Below, in pieces: positions 1-15,100 of a stretch of 64,000 nt of DNA. This DNA comes from Sipunculus nudus. Lineage: Eukaryota > Annelida > Sipuncula > Golfingiida > Sipunculidae. The notes under the pieces were generated by a model, which saw nothing but the letters and a program-made list of their open reading frames with translations, did not search any database and was not told where the DNA came from. The translations under genes were made by a program, and so were the position numbers. Position 1 is the stretch's first letter, and each line of letters begins with the position of its first letter. The stretch lies in contig CM049315.1 in the NCBI GenBank assembly GCA_026874595.1, positions 74,538,401-74,602,400 on the forward strand. The letters run 5' to 3'.

Positions 1-2
1 TC

Positions 3-103
3 ATGGGCCAGCTGTCGGGGAGAAAGATGACACCGTCACCAACACCTCCTGTACAGAAACCAAAGGAACAAAAGGATATTTTACCTCATTTTACTCCTCT
101 CAG
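3..103 (+). CDS. TTC6: TTC6-like exon 1 (first visible exon)
   Basis: The frame opens with ATG at position 3 (MGQLSGRKMTPSPTPPVQKP) and ends at CTC AG followed by the donor GTTAGT. With only two bases upstream I cannot tell whether this ATG is the real start or an internal methionine of an exon that begins before the window. It is Pro/Lys-rich and ends in phase 2, matching the next exon. Confidence 0.6.
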
Positions 104-3100
104 GTTAGTTAGTAGGATTTTCCCCATAAATAAAATAAAAAGATAGGAATTTTTTTTTAAATTACCAGGAGGAATCAAAGAGCCTTAAACTTCAGAAGAA
201 TTGTTTATAATTAAGCCAAAACTTGATATACTGCCAGTCATTTGGTAAATGTGATGTAAATGTACAGATGGTTGGGCTACTTGTGCAGTAACATTTTAGT
301 GAGTAGTTCAGCTGATCTACTAGTCTCTGGGTCCTGGAAATAAATAGGGGAAGTCTAAAAATGATCTAGGGGTGTTCCAATAGTGGGGTTTCTTCAATCT
401 GACCGAGATGAACATCTTAGTAGAACAATATATGTGGTCAAATTTTAGTTTGTTCAAATCATTTTTACTTAAATAAGTAAAAATGGCATAACAAGGAACA
501 TGACACTTAATTTTATAACAGTATATAATATTGTATTTAAATCTGTTCATATCATGTTTCTTTGATGAGCCACCAGTGTCGAAATTTGTTCTATATTTTA
601 TAACAAAAAATTTGTTTTAAAAATGGTTTGATCAGTAATTGGATCAGAAAATGATTCATGGAATGATTTCACTTTATATGCTATAACAGTTTTTAAGAGA
701 TATATCTGTATATACAGACGTGCCAAGTCAGCTCCAGGGCTGTATGTAAATGAGAACGAGGATTTCCTACTAGTGTACGAAAATTACAGCACAGTCATGG
801 ATGAGGTAATGTTACCCTGCTGTAATTTTACTAAGTGTTTTATGCCCTGACTGTTAAGACATGAATACACACAATCCTGCCCTAACTGTTAGGATACATG
901 TACAATTAACCCTACATCTGCAATATGTTTGGATTGCATTTGCAGTATGAGGAGATTGCATAATTAATGCGGACATAGGGTACATGATTTTGTGCTGTGT
1001 TTTCATGGGTTGTAACGCATATTAGAACATGATCTAGCATTAGGGCACAGATATACACCCTCCTGCCTTAAATAATTAGGGTTTAAAGGGGCCCAGTCAC
1101 CTATAAAGCATGTTGAATTAACACAAAAAATTGCTTCTTCTGTTTAAGATACATTTGTACCTGCCAAAATATTGCCAAGAAACTGTTTGCTTACTCCTGT
1201 AAATGAGTATTAAAAAAACAATGTACCAGGCACGATCACAGGCTTCAACATTAAACACAGCGCGTGCATTGTCCAGGCCACAACAGATGTCAATCCAGAG
1301 ATGCCTTGACTGACTTGACCCCAAAAATGTAATACATGTTCCAGCTGGCTGAAACATTGCGTGTTGTGGCTCCAGATCAGACCTTCGGTCATGCTGCCAA
1401 GTAGAGGTAAACAGACACACGTGTACTGTGTTTACAAACACCTAGAAGCTTTACAAGGTGTTGAACAGCCATATGTGAGGGACTGAGACTGTGTGCTAGA
1501 ATGGTTTTGCTGGGAAACTTTTGTATAAAGCAAAAGTGAACTGATGGTGTGAAATATAAGGTATAATATTGCTCCTGATTATGTCCCTGTAAAGACGAAA
1601 CCATCTTGCACTTGCAATATCATTATGGTGTCGGAAAGACCTTATAAGATATATGATATGTGACAGCAGGTGTGATTATAGTAAATGTAATTGTTACTGT
1701 CATATAAATATTTTAATGTATCAATAATAGCATATTAATTTACCATAAAAATTCACACTGATACTCGGCTGAGATTCAAATTCATGATCTCCAGGCTTTG
1801 AGTTCTGTTCTCTACCCCTAGACCACAGAAGCCGGTATGTTCAGTTAATAAACCCTGTTAACAAATTCATGGTGGGCAGTTATGTTTTGAGGGTTTTATC
1901 AGTGGGAAGAAGCCTTTCCTTGAGCTTGAACATTTTTCATATACATGTTCTTTTCTATTAGCCCCTTTTGTGAAGCTTATATGTGAAATGTTTTTGTTGA
2001 CCAGATAAGTAAGCAACGTCATCAGCTGAGAGACTTGAAACACGGAGTGAAAAGGATGCCGGTCAAAAAGGAAATCAGGGAGGAGCCGTCCCCAGACCAG
2101 GACCAGTCAGAGGAGGAGGTATGTGTGTTTGTTTCCCGTTCAGAGCATTTGAATGTTTATAAATAATAAATATAATTTATGCTATGGCTATGGCTGTGAC
2201 CTTCTGTGACTATGGCTTATTTTATGGCTGTGGCTTATGTTATGGCTATGGCTTATTCTATGGCTATGGCTAATGTTGTGGCTATGACTTATGCCATGGT
2301 GATGGCTATGACTTCTGTTATGGTTAAAACCTAATAGCATTAGCTGTTGAATAGTTTATTACAATTCAAAATTCTATCTGCAAGAAACATTTTATTATCT
2401 AAAATGTAGGAAGTGTTATATATGATTTGACAAGAGATCTTTTATCACACATGAGTACCTGCACACAGGACCTTGGGTTCAAACTGTGTTAAGAACGTAT
2501 CATTCTGTATATACGACATATATGTGTACCTAGACCAGTCTCCTGCATTAAAACATCTCTAGGGTTGATAGGAATATATTATAATGACTATATGATAACC
2601 AGTGGCTGTAATTCTCACTGGATTGTACATTGTTAATCAAAAGAAAAGCTTTATTTGGCCTGATTTGTTGAAATGAGAAATTCTTTGCATGTTTTTCTGT
2701 TTGTCATGATTTTCTCTTTTAATTGATTTGATAAAAATTGGGTATAATACAAGCATGTATTCTTTATTCACTCGCCTCAGCATGCACTGGTATAATCATT
2801 GTACTGGTAGGTGCCTAAGCAATGTCACATTTTTGGAATAAGAAAAGACTGTACCTGCAGAACAGACTTTTTAATATTATTGCCAAATGGCTGTAGTTTT
2901 AGGATTTAAAAATTGCAGCAATATAAAAACTAAACTTCTGTATGCAAGGATTTGATAAATTTATGTCATAGGCAAATTCAGCTGAGTGCCGTGACCCATT
3001 GGGCATTTGCTTTAATATTAATTATGTTTCCTGGTAGATGCTTAACAGGAATTATAGTTAGATGGCTATTACATTTTTGTATGTATAATATATTTGTAGT

Positions 3101-6100
3101 CTGTGAGAGAAGTTGACACCAAAACTCCGGAGGCTGAGTTTTCATTTTTCATCCCAAAGAAAGGTAAAGTTCTCTGTAGTTGACATTTTATTCATGAGGG
3201 TTTTAAGTGCGCAGTATTCACGAAATGGAAATTATTTTGAAAATGAACCTTTGTGATTTAGACACATCATCTGCACAGTCATATAAAATAGAGCCTCATT
3301 GACATTTTGTGTATGTTATTCAGGCCACTATGCCTGTATATTTGAAAATCATAGGGCAAAAAAGATTGACATTATAATTATTAACAAAAATGTTATGTTA
3401 CCTGAAAATCAAGGATTGACATAATTATAACATCCGATAGTTCATATCATCAGCCTATGGGGGACAAATATTTCCACTCATTCTTGTAGGTCCTCACCAA
3501 ATTGGTAAGATTTAGAGCACATTAAATAATGTGATAATGGATATACTGTGTGTAGGTTACATGGTACAATTTTGCAGAAATGGAAATCCTTGTGAAACAC
3601 TGACAAAATTGAAAATTGCAAACAAAAATTAGCCTAACAAATATGATGCCAACAACATTGTGTTAAACAGACAGAGTATTAATAAAACATGCTTTAATTG
3701 CAGCTGTAGTAGTTGGGCTCTATCCCTACTGACTTGTTCTGTGTTTCATATACTTCCAGGAGCTTTCATATTTAGTAAAGGCCAAAAAAATATGGTTCTC
3801 AGGCACTGCCCTTGTCAGTTTTAACCCCACCCATCAAAATTTATTATTTTAATTTTCATCTTTCAAGAAGATAAAATAATACAGTTTTGATAAGATTTCC
3901 TTTGTTATGTAGTGCTTTTACCTGTTTAGCAAAAATAAATCTGTTATTTTCATGCTTTTCCCTGGCCATATGACATTTTCATTGAAACATACAAAAAAAG
4001 ATAAAAAAATAAAAATTTGCCGTCCCGCACTGATTTCTGAATAAAAGTGTTTTAAGAACCATACCTCTACTTTTTTTGGCCTAATTCAAATTTTTATTTT
4101 GGGGGGAAAAACATAACAAAAATTATATTATCAGAGCTTTCTTGACTTCTTTTGATTTGATTTCAAGTTGACAGTTCATGTTGACAGTCCATCATCTGTA
4201 TCCTTAGTGAGTTGGCAAGCGCCAAAATATAATTTACATTTATAGAAAACACTCTTTCATCTCCCAGTAATTCAAGAGTGTGACAGAGTTGTTATTTTCT
4301 GTATAATGTCCATGTATTCAATTAATAAAATTCTTGATTTTGAGTTGCAAATCTTTGCGATAGGATATAATGGCACTAACATTTTTTGATACATCTTTCT
4401 TTTGCAGAACCAAAACCCACTCCAGCAGAGTCAGCGCTGGAAGCTGGAAGAGCTTATGTCATCCTGCAGAAAAAGTAAGCTGTCACCGTATTGGTTTACT
4501 AGAAATTTGCATTCTAAGGAATGACTAAGGGGGATGACTTTTCACATATTTTAACCTTATTCCTGAGAGACATAATTTCTTCAAGGGTCTGTTGTACCAC
4601 CATCTATCAGAAACGACATGTAACTACACAAAAACAAGCAAATTTGTGGAATTTATGTCCCATGCTTCCACCTTTTGTTGCTTACCTTCTTGATATGTTT
4701 TAGTTTTTATTTTCCCCTGAAGATGTCTCCACATGTCATAGTGACTTTTTTTTAGTTTTTGTTGTCCACTAAAGATGTCTCCACATGTCATAATTTTGGT
4801 TGTGAATTAGGATGAAAAGGGAAAATTTTGTTTTTATTTTGGAGCTGGTGATAATATATTTTCAGACACATTCCGAAACCATTCCCAACCAAGGTATGCA
4901 TGAGAGCAATTACTGACCCAAATTTGAATGAAATTGGGTAATATTTAGGAAAGTTATCGCCCGTAAATAAAACGTGATGGACGGATAGACAGAAGGACAG
5001 ACAGACAAACCCAAATCAGTGTTCCCCAATCTGAGGAAGCCAGTGAATACTAACAGGAACAGAGATTTCTTGTATAACAAGGTAGTACAGTAAAACCTCA
5101 CTTAACATCCAACTCTGTTTGGCGAATACCTTAAAATAATGACCACTTGTTCAAGATTCCAAATCTTTTTTTTTTTGCTTTTTATATGAAACCTCATTCA
5201 GACGGCTGCTTAAAAAATGTGACCACTTTACCAAGGTCAGGTTGATGGTTGTAATTATAATGTTTTATTTTTTAACATGAAATTTATCAACATAAACTTG
5301 AAATTTATCAACATAAACTTGAAATTTAGCAATATAAACATGAAATTTAGCAAGAATGGCATGAAATTTAGCAACATAAATTATCAAGTGAGGTGTTACA
5401 CTTATTATCTTTGCTTGTACACATTGGTAAATATTTCAGGAAGAAGAAAAAAAGGAGGTAAATTTTAATTTTTTTTATCATTTTTCTGTTTTGTGTTACA
5501 CTGTTTTTTTTTACCTTTTCAGGTTAATATCTAATCTAGTTCTTTTTGTTCTACTTTAACCCAGACCAGTTTACACATACATGTAAAATGAAACCAAAAC
5601 CAGACCTGTATAATTAACTGTAAAGTCAAAATGGCCAGAAAAAAATATTGTACATGCCCTGAAAATTATTATAGTTATCCTGAATGTTTAATTGTCCATT
5701 CACAAGTGGTTTCATAAATTATCTTAATTGAAAACATAAATATTTATACATGTATTCATTTGTACCATTTCAGAAAACAACATGTACATTTACATGTAAA
5801 CTAATTCAAACCATTTGGTGTAAAATACTATAGTGAGCTATGTATTCACTGGGTTACAATATTGCAATTTTCACATATCTGTTGTTTTGCGAGGGTTTCT
5901 TTTTCACAATCTTACTAAACAATACCTTACTTGTCCTACTATAAGATAAATTTGATGAATATTTCTGGCATTTGGCTATTTTTAGGCCCAAGAAAAAGCG
6001 GACTGTGGATATGTCCAGGGTCGAGGAACTGGAACGTTTCCTGTCACAAGACCCACGACATCTGAAGAGATCTGAATCTATAGAGGAGGTCAAGAGAGAA

Positions 6101-9100
6101 GTTGAGAGGGAGCTACGTGTACCACAGTAAGTACATACTATACAAAGTAGTAACATTGTGTGAAATCAGTTTCTTATTCTAGGGTCCAAATTCCATCTAC
6201 CTGGATAATTTACTTTGTTAAGACTGCACTCTTGGAAAAATAGCAGATGGCGCTTTAAGGTCTTATTATTGTCAAATTGTCAGGTATCTTTAGAATATAT
6301 ATTAAATTAACTTTTAACCCCAATGATATATACATATTTGAAATCCTAAGAATATTCTTTCTTTGAACTGCTAGCTATAAATAAAGCTTTTGTTGTTGGT
6401 CTGAAGATTGTAAAATATAAAGAAAATTTTCATTTTTATTAAGGAAAAAAAATTTAATATATCTCACAGCTGGCATTAAGTATGTGTTCAGCAATAACAT
6501 GGTCTTAAAATACACACACATATCTCAAGGCATTGTTTCCTTCTTCTTAAATTTAAATTTAAAATTTTTTTTGACAAGCTAACAATAGCTTCTTTGTGTA
6601 AAATAGCCTGTAACTGCTATATAAAATAAGATAAAAAACACCTTTTAGATAACATGTTCTGCAAAATTAGATAGTGTTATTCCTGATAGGCTTACCCTGG
6701 CTTTCACTAGTTAAGTAAAAATAACAAGTCTAGCTGATCAAGGTAAGCAGTTCCCAAGCTGGAAAGAGGGCTGCTTAAGGCCATATCACGAGATGTCTAT
6801 CAAGTCATAGCTCCATTTGGCAGCCAATGAGTGATTGAAAAATAAGTTGTTCTCTGATCAGTGTATGATATGATTTTTACATCCTCCATAGGGTCAACAG
6901 ATCTGTTAAAATACAAGTTTTTAATTGTTTCACTTTTATTTAATTCTAGTTAAAAAAACTCTAATTATCTGTAATGGAAAATAAGTTAAATTGAAAAGAT
7001 GAATTGTGTTGTAAGTCTTGTGTTAAGTTTGTTATAGTTGTGTTAGTGGATGCAAATCTGCTTGCATTAAACAGAATTTATCAGAATTTTGTTGTTTTCT
7101 GGTGATGTATTTTACTGGTTGCTTGATTGGCCAAAAAAAAAATTGGTGTCAATTTTGACTACCAACATAATTTTTTTTTCATTTTTGGTATAAATCTACC
7201 AATTTTTGCAGCAGACACTCAAATATTTTTCACAAAAAAATGATAACAAATATTTATAAATTTGATAAAAATGTTAATAGAAAACTTATAAAAAATGGTA
7301 AGAAAAATTTGACATCTGTACTGAATCAAGAACTAAAGTGCCTGAGAAAAGTTTTAGCCTTAACAGTTTTGTGTGTCTTGTTACAGACGGGTACGCCTTG
7401 GAACAAGGAAGAGTCTACCAGACCTGCTGGACTTTGATTCTTACGCCAAGAGGAAAGACTATAAGTGAGTTACATTTAGTTATAAGGTATACTGCCCATG
7501 ATTCTGAAGTTTGGATTGATAAGGCATTGTATGCCTCAACATTTTACATAGAACATAAAGCTAAGATTCTGTTTGTACAAAATGTGGATCCAGAATGCAG
7601 ATAAAAATGGGTATTGACGTAATAAGTTGAGATTCTTTATGCGTTGATCTGGCATGCAGAATGCATATCTTGCAAAAGGAATGGCCACATATAGCAATTT
7701 TGTCGGTTCCACGTGGTATCCAGGAGCGCCACATAGAAATTCCCTTGCCAGAACATATGAAATCTCTCAACACGCATTCTGCTTTGCAGGCTGCATTACG
7801 CATGCTGTACATAAGGAATCTTAGCTTTACAGTCCTGCTAACAGAAAAAGTCGTCTAATATCTGTCATTTAAAGAAATTAAATCTAGTTGGGCAAAGATT
7901 TACTTACATAAGAAGCAGTCACGAAAAGCTTGAGATCTAAGAAATAATCCCTTCATCCAACCTGTTTTGGCCCCAGTTGTTCAATGGGCCAAATAATGCA
8001 TGGGTGTTGTATGTCTGTGCGTCAGACGCAAGTTCACACACAGCAGCACCTTGGGATCAGCTACTTCATGGCTCACACAAATGCACATGAAAACAACAAA
8101 ATAGCTGTTGAAAATGCTAAACCTGGTTATGAAAATAGCGCTAGGGTGATATGTCATGACTATTTTTCAGATACAATGTTTACTGGAGAATATGAACTAA
8201 ATTAGATGAAAAAAAAATGCACGTGATGGGTACAGCTAATTTTTATGCAATAAGGGTATGCTTCTTTAAAGAGATAGGTATATGTTAATGACAAAACAAA
8301 TGTATCTAATGGTCATCATTAGCCTTTCAAGCTGTACTTTTTTTCATGTTTACCTAGACCTGCTACAGATTGCGCAGTAAATAAGTTTAATCTAAAATGA
8401 ACAAGATAAACACAAATATATTTTTCCTCCAATTATTGAGTAATTATTTCTTGTAGTTTGTTCTCCTAAAGCTCTAGCTACAGTTAGTTAATTTTCGTCC
8501 TCCAGGGGCCCCCTTGTCACCAAGGGACATGAACTGCAGGATAGTCACACAGGTGCCACCTGTAGGGTTGTTACTAAAACGCACACGTGCACGCAGATTT
8601 CCACTGTTAACAAACCTACTAAAATGCGTGCGACCCAAAGTGCGGACGGTGTACAAATGAACTTAAATCAAGCATAAATCAACTTAAATCTTGTATATTA
8701 CCACACTGTCATAGTGAAAGACATATCACAGGTCATCATACAAGAAATACCCTATTGATTTGACTGAAAGATTTATTGTGTTTTTGTATAGTTTTATTGT
8801 AAATAGTAATTGAATGTGTAAAAAATACAATTTTTAAATAAAAAAATACATATTTTATTATGAATTCATGTTACCAATAGATAAGTTTTATATTAATTTA
8901 AATCCTGGCTATGTTCACTTCCTGACATTTAGAACACCGTCTTAGTGAAAGACATTACAGGTCATCATACAAGTAATACCTTATTGATTTGACTGAAAGA
9001 TTCATATACGCTAAGTTCATATTCTATTTTAGTTTCATTTATTGTGTTTTTGTATAGTTTTATTGTAAATGGTAATTGAATGTGTAAAAAAATACAATTT

Positions 9101-12100
9101 TTAAATTAAAAAAATACGTATTTTATTATGAATTCATGTTATCAGGCCTCGTGAATACCGATTCAACATACAAAATTTGTAGCTTACAGCATTAAGAGGA
9201 CCAATAAATCAGTTTTATATTAATTTAAATCCTGGCTATGTTCACCTCCTGACATTTAGAACAAATTTTAAATTATTCATCTTATTACTTTTTATTTGAT
9301 ATTTGTTTTTTTTTCTAAGAGAATTAGAAATATACCCGTGGTGAACTTATGTCAATTTTTATGTATATATAAATATATCTACCAGATATATTTTTTTAAT
9401 ATAATTTATTGCAAAATAAATTTGTGTAAGATGCAATGAAAATGTACGTGCTATTTGTAAATTGTAAATGGGCATAGCCAAGCGCAGGGAAAAAATAATT
9501 CAAATATATGTTTTAAAGTAAACAGAATGGGCTTTTACAAAATCACCTCTTTGTGACTGTAGCATATACTTTTTTCATTATAAAACAGACCCATCAAATA
9601 TTCTTCTTGAAATAATTAAGTGATATAATTATTTATTTGAAAGTTAGCGAGTTCTTGTTATTTTGTGTATTTTAAGTTTTTGTATTGTTGTTACTTTGGC
9701 CGAGAATGTTTGCTACAATAAAGTGTTGTGTAATACGTTTTTGTTTATTTGTTTTATTATGCAAGTTTTATGCAAGTTATTCTTGACCACTAGAATATTA
9801 GTTTCAATAACAAATAGTGATCTTCACATGAATTTCTCTAACCCTAAACATTGAATATCACCCAGAAATACATTTAATTTGTACTTTAAGAAATTGTCTA
9901 AATACGGTATACATGACAATCCCCCCATAAATATTTACGTTCATTAATAATAATAATTATAATAATGTACACCATCCGTATGCAAGTGTGTATATATCCT
10001 TTTTTTTCAAATGTTATTATTGCAATTTTAGTTACCATTTAGTAATTCTTTGACTCTTGATGCAGGATATATCAATTTTTTAAAAATTAAACGGTACTTG
10101 AAGAAATTGTCTGATATGATTGTATATTTCACTTATGTATTTATTATTATAAATGTGTGTTTAAGAGGGGTTTAAAGAGTTATTTTACTATCTTGAACGC
10201 ATTATTCCAAAATTTTGTTAATCTATAATAAGGAAAGATTAATATAATGGATAAGGCTTGTAGAGTTTTATATCCAATATATGTAATATGTATGACCAAA
10301 ATGCTCAAGTAAATGCTAAAGTGCAACGTTTTCTTGGCGACGTCATCAACGTTATGAATAACTTTATAAACAAAAAAAATTAAGCCGTTAAAGTCAACTA
10401 AGGAGAAAAATAAACTCTCAAGCAAAACCATCTTTCATTATATAACCTTTTTCCTCTAAAAGTATAATTTCCCTTTATATTACAGAATATTTCCTTTGTT
10501 TACAATTTGCGTTAAATATTGTAAATAGGTCTTTAAAAACTCTTAAATACACATTCATCCATAATCATAGAATGAACGGGACTAACTGCAGGCGGTATAC
10601 TTAAAAAAAAATAAAGATGTAAAAAATTTTAAGGTTTTAGAATTAACAATCCCGGAAGTATCTTGCTACAGTCCAGGACCCCATGCGGTAAAACGATCGA
10701 AAACAAATTTGGTTGTAGTTGAATAATTACTTTCATCATGCCCTTGACTATGGTATTTTGATCATTTATAATAATTAAGTTGATTTTTGCAAAATTTAAG
10801 TTAATTTGTACACCGTCCGCACCCAGGGCCGCACGCGTTTTAGCATATTTTTAAACAGTGTGAATCTGCGTGCATGCGCACGTGCACGCATGCGTGCACG
10901 CGTTTTAGTAACAACCCACCTGTAGTGGTATTTGTAAACTACTGGTATTGGCAAAGGGATTAGCATTGCATTGGGTCATAGGGTCAACAGAGTGACAGTA
11001 TAGGGTTTTTCTGTACATTCAAGATTTTACTGATCTTACATCTGAATCTTTCAAAATAATAGTGATCCACTCAAGTCTAGAGTGTGTCCTGCTTTTTGGG
11101 GTGAATAGTGTGGTGAATTGAAATTCAGAAGCCCAACGCTTTTTTAGCTCAGCTGTCAATAAATCATCTTAGCTATAGTCGTGGTCCATTGTCCGTCGTC
11201 CGTCCGTCTGTCCGTCCGTCCGTCTTGCCGGCCGTCCGTCCGTCTTGCTGGCCGTCCGTCCGTCCGTCCGTAAGACTGGCATGTTTCGACACCATTGGAC
11301 CTACGAATCTGAAATTCGGCATACAGTTAGATGTCCCCAGAATCTCCTACCATGCCGAAAATTGGGTCAGTAGGACTTTGTTCCCTCAAGATATTAAGGA
11401 AAACCTCAAATTTTTATTAGAAATCTATTTTTACACTTCAGGACTGCCTAATATTAAAACCACTCATCTGCTTTTCTTCATATTTACCATAAATATTCCT
11501 CTATATAGTTCCTATGTACATGCCAGAAATTAAGTCAGTATTATTTAATTTTTAAAAGTTATGGACCCAAACATAATGGACTTTGTAAAAAAATCAGGAA
11601 AGAATTTAGTCACTTAAGACCAAAAGTGTTAAAGGTAGGGACTTTTTTTCAGTAATACAACTTTAATTAATCAAAATAAAATTGTATACCAAAAAATTAG
11701 ATCAAAATCTGTTAAATTCTTTAAATATTGGCAAAAATATAAAATTGGTACCTAAAATTTTGCCCAAGTTTGACCATGGCATGTTATTTTCCTGTAACTG
11801 CTGTTGATTTAATTTTCAAAACATGTTTTTGTTACCATTTCAACTGTCAACATCAAAAATTTGAAACCAGTTAATCAAACCTGTAGATTTTTTTCAAGTT
11901 ATCAAGCACCCTGTCACATATTGTTTACATCAAGCTAGTGTTATGTGGTTTGCTAGAGCTCAGCTCCCCAGCTTCAGCTCTTATTTCCTTAATTTGGCAT
12001 ACAGTTAGATGTCTCCAAAATCCCCTGCCATGCCAAGAATTTGATCACTAGGACTTAATTCCTTCGAGATATTAATGAAAAACTTCATTTTTCCATTAAA

Positions 12101-15100
12101 AACCCATTGTTACACTGTAAGACTGCCTAATATCAAAACCACTGATCTGACTTTGATCATATATAATATACATATTTTTCTATACATCCGCTATGCACAT
12201 GCCAGAAATGATGTCAGTATTGCGTAATTGGTTTAAGTTATGGGCCCAAACATAATGCACTTTTTAAAAAATCAAGAAATATATTTACTCCTTTAACAAG
12301 AGGATCGCTGAAGCTAGAGATTTTTTGTCAGGGATGTAACATTATTTAATCAAGATTCAGTTGAATACCCAAAATTAGTTCTGAATTTTTCAAATATTAT
12401 AAGTTATTAGTATAAATACAAAGTTAGTACCTTAAATTTTGCCCAACTTTGACCATGGCACGTTTGTTTCCTGAGAGCACTGTTGATATAATTTTCATAT
12501 CATGCACACATAAGGATTTCATCTTTGTAGTTTAGAAAGCTGAAAGAAATTGGCGAAATATTGTAGCTTTTATTAATGTTTTTATGAGTCCATGTCAGAC
12601 CCAGGCTCAATCTAGCCCCTCTTCAGTCACCTGTATGTTGATCTTGTTGACCTTTCATCAGATTATGCACGCTTGAGGCGAAGCATACACTGGGGCAGCC
12701 AGGCAGCTAATGCCCAGCCACAGGTGATCCAGGTGTCCAACCCAACTCATCTAGTAGTTGTTTTGAAAAACAACATAACAATAAACAATATATCAATAAT
12801 GTTTTATTGGCTTTTAATAACAAATTAAAGAAAAATTAATAGAAAAGGAATTTGTTAGTTGATGAGTAACAGAAAATTAACTTGCAGTTACTGATGATGT
12901 AAGAATCTTGTATGGATGGATAGAACGTCAATGTCAATGTTATTCCAAATAACACCATGCATTCACCTATGGAATTTTCAGTTAAATTTTAATGATAAAA
13001 AAAATAAATCATATTATTCATTACTAATCATCAGGTACATATGAGGGAAATTAATGATAGACAAAGATGCAGGTGATAATATTAATCGAGATTCCTACTG
13101 TGTCTAGTATGTAGATTGATGTGAAAGTAGTCAAAAGTGAATATATTACATTTATTTTTTAAATATAAATAAAAGCCATAAAACCAGGTACTTATGATTA
13201 TTATTTAAATTTGTGAATTTTGTATATTCTGGATTCTCAACATCATTGTTTGGCTAAAACTGAATAAATACTAGACATGGTGCGAATGCTTTGCAAATGT
13301 ATTTGAATACGAATATGAATATGTACTGCATTAAAAAATTTTATTGGATAAGAATGGGAATTCAGGTAAAAATGAAAGTATTTGAAGACCAGTGCAGATA
13401 CTTTCAAAATGTATTCATGAATGCATTCATGAATATATTCTATAATATTATTTTAATAATCATTTCAGTTATATTTTATTTTAAAAAATCATGATTTTCT
13501 TATTTTTTTAAACTAAAAATTATATTGGCACAATATTTTTTATTAAATTTTAATAAATAGTTAAACTCTTTTATTATATGTGCTGCTTATAAGTTATATG
13601 ACCAAGTCAAAATCTGTGTGACAATAGCACTCCATTTGTTAATAAAATAAATTAAATCAATCCTCTTCCCTGTCTCCAAAGATACTATCAAAATCATACA
13701 TAAGCTAAACACCAACAACTCATAATAAAGCTTATATTTATTACCACACAAAACCAGCATGTGCCTCATTCCCAAATCATATTTTTTTATCATATATAAC
13801 AGCTGAGCGCCGTGACCCATGGGTCCCTTGTTTTCTAGTGGAGTTGATGGAGCGAGGGCTGGCAGATCTCAGACCGTTCATCATCAGTCAGTCATATAAC
13901 TATAATAACTAAAGCATCATTCTTTCATTATCCATCATTAAAACATAATTCTTTTATAATTTATAAAATCTTTTATATGAATATAATCATATTTTATGCA
14001 GTATTGTATTAAATTTATCAGTCGTAAAAGGAGTAAATGCCTTTATCTAATGTACTTCATTAGAATTGATCATTGATTTACACAGGTCTGGAAACATGAG
14101 AGAGTTTGTGCGGGGGATCTGGGACCACTGGTTTGAACAAGTGTATCCTGCACCTAAAGATGACGATGAGGAAGAGGAATATGAACCTCCAGAGGAAGAT
14201 GTTTATCAGCAGGAAGAGAGAGTGGAGAAAAGGTGAGTACTGAGAGGAGATACAGGAGAAAAGATGAGCACTGAGAGGAGATAGAGGAGAAAAGGTGAGT
14301 ACTAAGCAGAGAGTGTGGAGAAAAGATGAGCACTGAGAGGAGATACAGGAGAAAAGGTGAGCTCTGAGAGGATAGTGAGGAGAAACAATGAGCACTGGGA
14401 GGAAATAGAGGAGAAAAGGTGACTACTGAGAGGAGAGTGTGGAGTAAAGATGAGCACTGAGAGGAGATACAGGAAGAAAGGAGATACCGGAGAAAAGGTG
14501 AGTACTGAGAGGAGAGTGTGGAGAAAAAATGAGCACTGAGAACAGATACAGGAGAAAAGGTGAGCAATACAAGGAGAATGAGGAGAAACAATGAGCACTG
14601 AGAGGAGATAGAGGAGAAAAGGTGAGCAATGAGAAGAGAGTGAGGAGAAAAGGTGAGTGCTGAAAGGAGAGTGTGGAGAAAAGATGAGCACTGAGAGGAG
14701 ATACAGGAGAAAAGGTGAGCAATACAAGGAGAATGAGGAGAAACAATGAGCACTGAGAGGAAATAGAGGAAAAAAGGTGACTACTGAGAGGAGAGTGTGG
14801 AGAAAAGATGAGCACTGAGAGGAGATACAGGAGAAAAGGTGAGCAATGAGAGGAGATACAGGAGAAAAGGTGAGCACTGAGAGGAGAGTGAGGAGAAACA
14901 ATGAGCACTGAGAGGAAATAGAGGAGAAAAGGTGACTACTGAGAGGAGAGTGTGGAGAAAAGATATGCACTGAGAGAAGATACAGGAGAAAAGGTGAGCA
15001 ATGAGAGGAGATACAGGAGAAAAGGTGAGTACTGAGAGGAGAGTGTGGAGAAAAGATGAGCACTGAGAGGAGATACAGGAGAAAAGGTGAGCAATACAAG

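Larger units (their letters stand above)
7465..14085 (+). other. TTC6-like intron 7 (6.6 kb)
   Basis: 7465..8550 shows no feature I can name. 8565..10917 is a long inverted-repeat element and 11141..12560 the GTCC-headed repeat. 12560..13800 is AT-rich with no clear gene, followed by the short GCTGAGCGCCGTGACCCATG fragment (13800..13834). Confidence 0.6.

Noticed and set aside
5274-5468. Plus-strand MKFININ-repeat open frame
   Set aside because: It is a 21-bp tandem repeat read in frame, inside an intron, without splice support.
11189-11533. Plus-strand 114-codon open frame rich in RPSV words
   Set aside because: The RPSV words are the translated GTCC array, and the rest is the body of the dispersed repeat. 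The inverted copy at 31-32 kb has no equivalent intact frame.
13836-13911. Coding-looking stretch (ELMERGLADLRPFIIS) after TTTTCTAG
   Set aside because: The phase does not fit exon 7 or exon 8. The phase-compatible frame stops after two codons and there is no GT donor at its end; exons 7 and 8 join perfectly without it.
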